A stretch of 10,995 nucleotides of DNA, from contig QMXU01000023.1 in assembly GCA_003662305.1 (NCBI GenBank), positions 1 to 10,995 of the forward strand, read 5' to 3'. Positions 5,461 through 10,995 of the stretch are shown here, one piece after another. The notes under the pieces were generated by a model, which ran no database searches, was not told the origin of the DNA, and worked only from the letters and a program-made list of their open reading frames with translations. The DNA comes from Candidatus Hecatellales archaeon (GTDB lineage: Archaea > Thermoproteota > Bathyarchaeia > Hecatellales > Hecatellaceae). Position 1 is the first letter of the stretch; the number at the start of each line of letters is the position of its first letter. The position numbers and the translations under genes were made by a program.

Positions 5461-6314
5461 TCCGTTTTTCTCCCCCTCTTAAGGAGATAATAGGCAACCG
5501 GCACGATGATAAGGCTGACTATTCCTATCCCGAAAAACTGCTTAAGCAGTTCTAGGTTGAAAGCCGACGGGGTTCTATAATCCACCTTTGGTAAGCCTAT
5601 TTCTTTAAGGGGTACATCTGAAACGTAGATTACAGAGGTGCCGCCAGCCTCCTTTTCACCGTAAATGTAGGGCGCCCCAGAGTTTCGGGCTTTTTCAAGT
5701 ATTTCATCTCGGTCTCCAAACTGGAGAGCCTCAGTTTGGCATACTGTTACGCAGGCAGGCTTAAGGCCTACATCAATCCTATCAAAACACATGGTGCATT
5801 TTCTTATGGCTTTCGCCTCATCGTCAAAGCTGGGTACACCCCAAGGACATGCGTTTACGCAGTACCTGCAACCAATACATCTTTCCACGTTATAGAGTAC
5901 TGGACCGTCTTCACGCTTCCATAACGCCATAGTCGGACATACAGAAACGCAGGTAGGCTCTAAGCAGTGCATACACCTCATCGACACCATCGTCCACTTA
6001 ACGCTTCCCCCATTCTCCACCTCCTCAAAACGTATATAATTCCAAGTGGTAGCCGACAGGCTTGTAGGGTTAGTATATTCGGTTTCCATGATTTCCGTTT
6101 CTTCGGCTGGAAGGTTATTCCAAGATTTACATGCAACCTGGCAGGCTTTACAGCCGACACATCTTCTCACATCTACGAGAATGGCCTTGGGCTTACCTTG
6201 GACGGATGGTGAAACCCTTTCAACCTTCTTTTTGAGAGGTGGAATTAGGAGAAAGCCTAGACTTGTGGCCTTCAGAAAGCTTCTTCTCGTAAGCTTTTCG
6301 CCCACTTCCATCAT
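5457..6314 (-). CDS. Four-cluster Fe-S electron-transfer subunit (FdnH/PsrB-like) with Tat signal and C-terminal membrane helix
   Basis: This 285-residue protein holds sixteen cysteines for four [4Fe-4S] clusters: 52/55/58/62, 114/117/122/126, 146/149/152/156 and 173/176/188/192. It relays electrons between the Mo/W catalytic subunit and the NrfD anchor. The N-terminus TRRSFLK (9-15) plus a short hydrophobic stretch is a twin-arginine signal, placing it outside the membrane. CQVACKSWNNLPAEE (58-72) and CMHCLEPTC (114-122) are typical of formate dehydrogenase-type beta subunits. A hydrophobic helix at about 258-278 followed by KRGRK anchors the C-terminus, as in FdnH. The ATGATG start at 6314 lies about 35 bp from an ATTTAAAT box, giving a very short leader. 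It is the first gene of a minus-strand pair with the NrfD-type gene and divergent from the catalytic gene. The function is secure; formate versus sulfur-compound chemistry is not. Confidence 0.9.
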   Translation of the reverse strand: MMEVGEKLTRRSFLKATSLGFLLIPPLKKKVERVSPSVQGKPKAILVDVRRCVGCKACQVACKSWNNLPAEETEIMETEYTNPTSLSATTWNYIRFEEVENGGSVKWTMVSMRCMHCLEPTCVSVCPTMALWKREDGPVLYNVERCIGCRYCVNACPWGVPSFDDEAKAIRKCTMCFDRIDVGLKPACVTVCQTEALQFGDRDEILEKARNSGAPYIYGEKEAGGTSVIYVSDVPLKEIGLPKVDYRTPSAFNLELLKQFFGIGIVSLIIVPVAYYLLKRGRKTE

Positions 6315-6485
6315 CTCTGAAACCTTAGCGGTTCTGCTTCAAAGATTTAAATGATAATTGATAATTTTAATTAGAAGTCTGATGAAGGGAATATAAGATT
6401 TTTGGCTTTTGACAGGAAGCATTAATGGAAAATCTTTAATACTTCATTTCTTTAAAGCAGGACAATCTTTACATGGTTGATAAAA
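6315..6485. promoter_or_regulatory. Divergent control region between the Fe-S subunit and catalytic subunit genes
   Basis: Minus-strand side: palindromic TATA box ATTTAAAT at 6345-6352, predicting initiation near 6322. Plus-strand side: TTTAAAG at 6451-6457, predicting initiation near 6479, a few bases before the ATG at 6486. AATCTTTA occurs twice, at 6431-6438 and 6464-6471, flanking the plus TATA box 33 bp apart, with an inverted AAAGATT at 6341-6347 beside the minus TATA. A tandem TGATAAT pair (6352-6365) lies just upstream of the minus TATA. These are candidate regulator sites that could co-control both arms. The TATA placements are good; operator function is inference. Confidence 0.55.
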
Positions 6486-8747
6486 ATGGCTGCCGAGACA
6501 AGGCGTGAATTTCTGAGAACAACGGCTTCAGCTGGCGTAATAGGCTTACTGGGTGAAAAAGCCGTTTTAAACGCTTTAAAGCTGATCCCTCCAGCTGGAG
6601 GGAAGCCAGAGGTTTTCCCTCCCCTAGAAAGCTACTACACAAGCTGTGGGGTTTGCCATTCCCAGTGTGGGATTAGAGTTTACGTTAGGAACGGGATAAT
6701 AAAATTCTTGGAGGGAAACCCTGGAGACCTCCATAGCGGAGGGAAAATTTGCGCTAAAGGAATCGCAGGAGGCTATTTGCCCTACGCTCCTGATAGGCTA
6801 AAATATCCCCTGAAAAGAACCAATCCCGAGAAGGGGATAGACGTAGATCCTAAATGGGTAACGATTTCATGGGATGAAGCACTTGACACGGCTGCCGGGA
6901 AGCTTAATGAAATTAAGGAGAAGTATGGACCTCAATCAATCATATTCATTTCGCAGCCAACATCCTTTGTGGAGAGGCTTAGAAAGGCGCTGGGTTCACC
7001 TAACAGGATTACCCACCACGATACGTGCATCATAACGCATGTGGTCGTGGAGAAATTCACAATAGGCGCAAAACTTTGGATTTACGACTTTCCAAACTCC
7101 AAGTATATTTTGTGTTTTGGCTGGGATCAGCCTTCAAAGGGGAAGGTTGTCTTAACCAGGCGTTTCTCCGAAGCTAAAAGAAGAGGCGCCAAAATCGTGG
7201 TGGTTAATCCGCTGGTAACGCTGATGTCTTCCCAGGCAGATGAGTGGATAAGCATAGTTCCAGGTACAGACCTTGCCTTCGCCCTGGCAATGATAAACGT
7301 GATACTGGATGAAAACCTCTACGATAAGGATTACGTTGAGAAATATACTAACTTCAAAGATTATGAGGATGAGATAAGAAATTGGGTTAAAGACTATACT
7401 CCGGAGTGGGCTTCATCTATAACTGGAGTTCCAGCTGAAACCATCCGCCGGATAGCCAGAGAATTTGCAACCAGTAAGCCTTCAGTGATCCCCATCCATA
7501 AGAGAGACCCCCCGGGTCCAAATTACGCTAACAGCTGGAAGCTCTGCCATGCGATAATCATCTTAAATGCCCTGGTTGGAAGCATAGACAATGTTGGAGG
7601 CTGGCTCTTCACTAAAGGTGTTAAAATACCCTCACTTGACAAGGTCTTCCCCCCGCCATCCTACCCAGAACCTCCTACATCCGAAGACATTTGCGGGAGA
7701 AGCAAACTTCCACTTCTCAACAAGGTTAAGCTCGGAATCTTTTCCACCTTGGCCAACAACATATTAAGCAAGAACCCATACGAGGTTAAGGCTGCGATCA
7801 TTTACAAGTATAATATTCTCTCGTTTCCAAACCCCAAGAAGCTTGTTGAAGCCCTAAAGAAGCTGGACTTCATAGTCAGCATAGATATTCTTCCAAGCGA
7901 GGCCGTGCAGATGGCAGATATTGTTCTCCCAGACTGCACCTACCTAGAGAGGGCAGGATACTCCGTTAGGATCTTTAATGGCTGGTATCCGCAGGTTTCA
8001 GTTATTCAACCCGTTATAAAGCCGATGTTCGATTGCAGAAGTGCAGACTGGATATTCTGCGAGCTTGGAAGAAGACTTGTTCCAGACTACTTTAAGAAGC
8101 AGGATGGAACCTTCTTCACCCCAACTGAGTACCTGGAAGCAGCATTGAGAAACGGTATCGGCTTGTCATTTGAAGATTTAGCCCAGAGGGGCTTATGGAG
8201 CAAGCCTGGAAAGTTTGAACCTTTGATGACGCTTGAATCCAGGGCTAAGGCTGGGAAGAGAATTCAGATCTACGGTGAAACCTTTAAGAAGTACGGCTAT
8301 GACCCCTTACCCTCATGGCAGCCTAGAAAGGAGAAACCTACCGCTGAATATCCCTTATACCTGATTATAACGCGGCCTCCTGTTCACAGGCATACTAAAA
8401 CAACTGATAACCCTCATCTTCTTGAACTCTACCCTGAGAACGTAGCAGTAATCCATCCTGAAACAGCGGAAAAGTTCGGCATTAGAGACCTTGAAGAAGT
8501 TTGGGTTGAGTCAAGGACAGGAAGAATAAAGATTAAAGCCAAACTTTTCGAAGGGATAAGGAAGGACTGTATCTGTGTTTCCCACGGTTTTGGACACTGG
8601 TCTAAAGGGCTTATTTACGGTTATGGACGGGGAGCCAACGATGGAGATCTGATACCGGACCAAACAGTAGACGAAATAATTACACGCGGCGATCCGACTG
8701 GAGCCTGCTGTATGAGCGATGTTTGCGTGAAGGTTTACAAGGCTTAA
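6486..8747 (+). CDS. Molybdopterin (Mo/W-bisPGD) oxidoreductase catalytic subunit, PsrA/PhsA-like, Tat-exported
   Basis: This 753-residue protein belongs to the DMSO-reductase superfamily. The N-terminal TRREFLR (5-11) is a twin-arginine signal. Cys54-x2-Cys57-x3-Cys61-x27-Cys89 binds an N-terminal [4Fe-4S] cluster, followed by Lys91. GSPNRITHHDTC puts Cys181 at the Mo/W ligand position; there is no Sec/Cys-His formate dehydrogenase motif exactly as in FdhF/FdnG. FGWDQPSKGK, the NP..T region near 240 and the C-terminal PLYLIITRPPVHRHT and GHWSKG segments match pterin-binding domains. Length and the Cys ligand best fit polysulfide, thiosulfate or sulfur reductases, although the partner Fe-S subunit looks FdnH-like. 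The ATG at 6486 is preferred to TTG 6477 because it directly precedes the Tat motif and fits the promoter. A TorD chaperone gene follows by 4 nt. The substrate is not determined. Confidence 0.88.
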   Translation: MAAETRREFLRTTASAGVIGLLGEKAVLNALKLIPPAGGKPEVFPPLESYYTSCGVCHSQCGIRVYVRNGIIKFLEGNPGDLHSGGKICAKGIAGGYLPYAPDRLKYPLKRTNPEKGIDVDPKWVTISWDEALDTAAGKLNEIKEKYGPQSIIFISQPTSFVERLRKALGSPNRITHHDTCIITHVVVEKFTIGAKLWIYDFPNSKYILCFGWDQPSKGKVVLTRRFSEAKRRGAKIVVVNPLVTLMSSQADEWISIVPGTDLAFALAMINVILDENLYDKDYVEKYTNFKDYEDEIRNWVKDYTPEWASSITGVPAETIRRIAREFATSKPSVIPIHKRDPPGPNYANSWKLCHAIIILNALVGSIDNVGGWLFTKGVKIPSLDKVFPPPSYPEPPTSEDICGRSKLPLLNKVKLGIFSTLANNILSKNPYEVKAAIIYKYNILSFPNPKKLVEALKKLDFIVSIDILPSEAVQMADIVLPDCTYLERAGYSVRIFNGWYPQVSVIQPVIKPMFDCRSADWIFCELGRRLVPDYFKKQDGTFFTPTEYLEAALRNGIGLSFEDLAQRGLWSKPGKFEPLMTLESRAKAGKRIQIYGETFKKYGYDPLPSWQPRKEKPTAEYPLYLIITRPPVHRHTKTTDNPHLLELYPENVAVIHPETAEKFGIRDLEEVWVESRTGRIKIKAKLFEGIRKDCICVSHGFGHWSKGLIYGYGRGANDGDLIPDQTVDEIITRGDPTGACCMSDVCVKVYKA

Positions 8748-8751
8748 ACCC

Positions 8752-9432
8752 ATGACTCTTGAAATGCTTAAAGTTTCAGGTCTGAGAAGCCATATTTACA
8801 CTTCACTGGCCATATTAATGGCCAACCCCGCTAACATAGCAGAGCTGGAAAAACCGATTGAAACCATTTCCAACGCGATGAACGAGCTTTCAGAGCTGCC
8901 TTTTTTCAGACCTACCGAATGTTTAGGCTTCCTTTTAAAGGAGGAAAAAGAGGATAAACTGAAGCTTATGGTGGAGTATACAAGACTTTTTGTTACAGCC
9001 CATCCGAAAGCCCCATGTCCGCCATACGAGTCTGTCTATGAAAGCGAAGACAGGCTTCTAATGCGGAACTCCACCCTAAACGTGTTAGACTTCTACAGGA
9101 AGTTCGGCTTAAGCCTTTCAGACACGTTTAAAGAGCCTCCAGACCATATAGCCACCGAACTAGAGTTCATGCACTTTTTAACCTTCAAGGAGGCTGAAGC
9201 CTGGAGGGATAATGACAAACCTAAAGCCCTCCAGTTTTTAAGGGCTGAAGCCGACTTCACCCTAAACCACTTATCCCCCTGGGTTCCAGTCCTCCAAAAA
9301 TGTGTGGAGAATCACAGCGAAATCAGCTTTTACAGGTCAACCACATGTTTTTTGAGGGAGTTCGTGGAGATGGATACAAGTTTTATAAAATGGGCTGCTA
9401 AAAATCTGGCTGACAATTCAGATAGTACGTAA
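8752..9432 (+). CDS. TorD/DmsD-family molybdoenzyme chaperone
   Basis: A 226-residue all-helical cytoplasmic protein. It carries the TorD-family core: EYTRLFV (around residue 76), CPPYESVY (about 89-96), and the EPPDHIATELEFMHFL segment (about 128-143), followed by a helix with WRDND and HLSPWVPV. Proteins of this family bind the Tat leader of the catalytic subunit and hold it until the pterin cofactor is inserted, then release it for export. The gene begins 4 nt after the catalytic gene stop with an AAGG-like element 9 nt upstream, so the two are one operon, and the chaperone's client is very probably that enzyme. It may also serve the Tat-bearing Fe-S subunit. Confidence 0.9.
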   Translation: MTLEMLKVSGLRSHIYTSLAILMANPANIAELEKPIETISNAMNELSELPFFRPTECLGFLLKEEKEDKLKLMVEYTRLFVTAHPKAPCPPYESVYESEDRLLMRNSTLNVLDFYRKFGLSLSDTFKEPPDHIATELEFMHFLTFKEAEAWRDNDKPKALQFLRAEADFTLNHLSPWVPVLQKCVENHSEISFYRSTTCFLREFVEMDTSFIKWAAKNLADNSDST

Positions 9433-9471
9433 ACCTTCCGTTGCTGGCCCACCGTTTCAACTGAAAAGTTA

Positions 9472-9480
9472 AAGTTTAAC
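9472..9480 (+). promoter_or_regulatory. Probable promoter giving a leaderless transcript
   Basis: AAGTTTAAC preceded by A-rich GAAAAGTTA, centred about 26 bp before the TTG at 9502. This is the spacing expected if transcription begins at the start codon itself. No clear terminator is seen for the chaperone gene in 9433-9471. Confidence 0.45.
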
Positions 9481-9501
9481 CCTGAGGTTTAAGCTTTAAG
9501 C

Positions 9502-10050
9502 TTGAACCCTCTGAATGAAGCCTTACTCCTCTTGGCTGTCAGCACGCCTACAGGGTTAATGCTTAAACTAGCGGACAGCCTAGGCGAGAAAGGAAACAGT
9601 TTGGAAAGTTTTACGGTTGCAGGCGGAGCAGCAGCAGGCTTCTGGCTTCTCCTTAAGTCTTCGACGGCAGGTTCAACGCTGGGACTTGCCATAATTCTAG
9701 GCTCGCTAGCAGCTCTCAAAGTTGACAGGTTAAACCTTTGGTTCGGTTTAGCCATAACAGCCGTTTTAGCTGTTATCCTAGGCTGGATTCCACCTTCCAT
9801 TCCTGCTTTGATTCCCCTGGTAGCCTTAACGGCAGCTGATGAATACCTTCACGAGTATGGCAGGAAGCTGACGGGCGCCCTGAGGAAGCTCTCAGCGTCC
9901 AGACCGCTTTTGAAGACAGGAGTAGCCATGCTGGCGGTGGCAAGCCTGCTTTCACCAGCAGCAATACCTGCCATTCTTGCCTTCGACTTAGCCTATGAGG
10001 CAGCTGGCAGGCTTATGGGGGAGGCCAGCCGTATCCCCAGAAAACTTTAG
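9502..10050 (+). CDS. Unrecognised multi-helix membrane protein
   Basis: A 182-residue hydrophobic protein with about five or six membrane segments (near 6-24, 36-52, 58-73, 77-94, 98-113, 140-160). I do not recognise the family. Acidic/polar motifs lie at helix ends: KLADSLGEK (22-30), AADEYLHEYGRK (111-122) and FDLAYEAAGR (161-170); their recurrence suggests a conserved polar face or metal/lipid site rather than random sequence. TTG 9502 is chosen because an in-frame stop lies 12 nt upstream, the first helix needs this start, and a TATA element is spaced for a leaderless message. The next ATG (9559) would remove the first helix. The 3' end overlaps the opposite-strand tiaS gene by 38 bp. 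Real gene likely; function unknown. Confidence 0.65.
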   Translation: MNPLNEALLLLAVSTPTGLMLKLADSLGEKGNSLESFTVAGGAAAGFWLLLKSSTAGSTLGLAIILGSLAALKVDRLNLWFGLAITAVLAVILGWIPPSIPALIPLVALTAADEYLHEYGRKLTGALRKLSASRPLLKTGVAMLAVASLLSPAAIPAILAFDLAYEAAGRLMGEASRIPRKL

Positions 10051-10995
10051 GCCTAAGCTTTAAGTAGACGCCTGGCATGACCGTTTTCTCCAACCCGTAT
10101 CTTTCTTCAGGCTTGGTAAGGTGTCTGTGAGCCCGTGGAGCTGCCAAGTATAGGTCAGGCTTAAGCTTTCGCTCGGTCTCCACAGAAGCTTTCTCAGCTT
10201 TCACGCTTCTATGGCGGCATTTGGGACAGCGGAAGCCTTTCCCAGCACCCATCGACTTCATTCTTCTCCCGCATTTTGGACATAAGGGATTAACCTTTCT
10301 GAAGGTTCTGACGGCTTCGAGAACCTCGAGCTTTTCAAGGTTTAAGGTTGCCTCTAGAACAGGCTCAGCCTTCCTAAGTCCGCCGTAAATGCGAACCCTG
10401 TCGCCAACTACGAGTTCAGCAGCTATTTTAGTCAGATCCCCGGTAGGCTCGTATGTTGCACAGGCAAGTGTACCTGTTCCATCTTCAACCTTGAAGATTA
10501 CGTGGCCTCCTGGAAATCTTCTCGGAGCATGGGAAACATGTCCTTCCACCGTCACACAGGAGTATGCTGGAACCTGACTGACGGCTTTCACGGTTTTCAG
10601 GTGGGCGTCTGTCCCCTGGTTGCTGCGGAAGACAGCCCACCGCTCCACGGGTTCGCCTAGCTCGAGCATTTTGGCAGCCTTCAAAACTGCGGCTGGAGTT
10701 TCCCCTCGCACTCCGAAGTATACTGGGTCGGGGCCTCTAGGCGTCACCAGTACTCTTCCGGTTTCAGGGTCGAGGTTTCCGAAGGTTTCATGCTTAGTGG
10801 CTTCAGCCATCTTCTTCACAGAAGCTGGATTTAAACTGCGTGGTTTACCCCAGTTTTCAGGCTTCCTGTAGGCTAGAAGCTCGTAGGTGTGGTCTGCTTC
10901 TAAGGTTTCACCTATGGCTGCAATGGCCCCGATAATTCCTCGCCCTCCATGGAAACCTTCGACTTCCCCCCCTGCATCCGCAAAAAGTTTTAGGC
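10013..10995 (-). CDS. tiaS: TiaS, tRNA-Ile2 2-agmatinylcytidine synthetase, 5'-truncated by the window edge
   Basis: 326 residues are visible; the frame stays open to the window end, so about 90-100 N-terminal residues are missing compared with known TiaS (about 420). TiaS uses ATP and agmatine to convert C34 of tRNA-Ile(CAU) to agmatidine so that it reads AUA; it is archaeal and essential where studied. Visible parts in order: the kinase-like domain GFHGGRGIIGAIAAIGETLE followed by DHTYELLAYR (about 13-47 of the fragment), RGETPAAVL and the signature FRSNQGTDAHL, then an OB fold (VTVEGHV ... GHVIFKVEDGTGTLACATYE ... GDRVRIYGG) and a zinc ribbon with two CPKC pairs (CPKCGRR and CPKCRHR). A GTG at 10819 is not the true start, because conserved TiaS sequence continues upstream of it. 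The stop overlaps the convergent membrane-protein gene by 38 bp. Confidence 0.95.
   Translation of the reverse strand, partial: LKLFADAGGEVEGFHGGRGIIGAIAAIGETLEADHTYELLAYRKPENWGKPRSLNPASVKKMAEATKHETFGNLDPETGRVLVTPRGPDPVYFGVRGETPAAVLKAAKMLELGEPVERWAVFRSNQGTDAHLKTVKAVSQVPAYSCVTVEGHVSHAPRRFPGGHVIFKVEDGTGTLACATYEPTGDLTKIAAELVVGDRVRIYGGLRKAEPVLEATLNLEKLEVLEAVRTFRKVNPLCPKCGRRMKSMGAGKGFRCPKCRHRSVKAEKASVETERKLKPDLYLAAPRAHRHLTKPEERYGLEKTVMPGVYLKLRPKVFWGYGWPPP

Noticed and set aside
6376..6420. A second C/D sRNA suggested by CTGATGA near 6378.
   Set aside because: No D box at a suitable distance, no guide match noticed, and the site lies in a divergent promoter.
1..10995. CRISPR array, insertion sequence, prophage or integration site.
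   Set aside because: No regular direct repeats with spacers, no transposase or integrase, no terminal inverted repeats and no att-like duplication at the tRNA were seen.

Overview
The window is archaeal. It carries part of TiaS (the archaeal tRNA-Ile2 agmatidine synthetase), a CCA-encoding initiator-type tRNA-Met, TATA-box/BRE-like promoters, a polypurine ribosome binding site and, between genes, what reads as a two-guide C/D box sRNA. The lineage is probably TACK/Thermoproteota (perhaps Bathyarchaeia-like), but this rests on general character only and is a weak guess. Both ends of the window cut through genes.

Layout: (1) 1-2043, plus strand: a tight, overlapping three-gene operon holding the C-terminal part of a SucC-like beta subunit, a FixX-like two-cluster ferredoxin and a SucD-like alpha subunit of an NDP-forming acyl-CoA synthetase. 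The beta subunit keeps the ATP-grasp metal motif, but its carboxylate-site loops differ from true succinyl-CoA synthetase. (2) 2052-2311, minus strand: a small RNA block with a C/D box sRNA (about 2207-2281) behind its own TATA box, followed by the initiator tRNA-Met gene. The two sRNA guides match 16S rRNA around C1402 and G902 (E. coli numbering). (3) 2374-3741, plus: a fold-type III PLP decarboxylase that looks like LysA but has lost several residues expected for diaminopimelate. (4) 3698-4261, minus: acylphosphatase and a small coiled-coil ORF. (5) 4459-9432: a complex iron-sulfur molybdoenzyme locus in two divergent units. The minus strand holds the NrfD-type membrane anchor and the four-cluster Fe-S subunit; the plus strand holds the Mo/W-bisPGD catalytic subunit and its TorD-family chaperone. 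The shared 162-171 bp control region has repeated 8-mers. (6) 9502-10050, plus: an unrecognised multi-helix membrane protein. (7) 10013-10995, minus: 5'-truncated TiaS.

Functionally, the catalytic (A), Fe-S (B) and membrane (C) subunits should assemble into a quinone-linked, outward-facing respiratory complex of the polysulfide/thiosulfate reductase or formate dehydrogenase type, with TorD maturing A. The sucC-fdx-sucD operon suggests acyl-CoA formation or cleavage tied to a redox partner. The most interesting unlisted item is the sRNA: both guides place the predicted methylated nucleotide, by the N+5 rule, on conserved small-subunit positions, and one of these lies at the P site where the neighbouring gene's initiator tRNA works.
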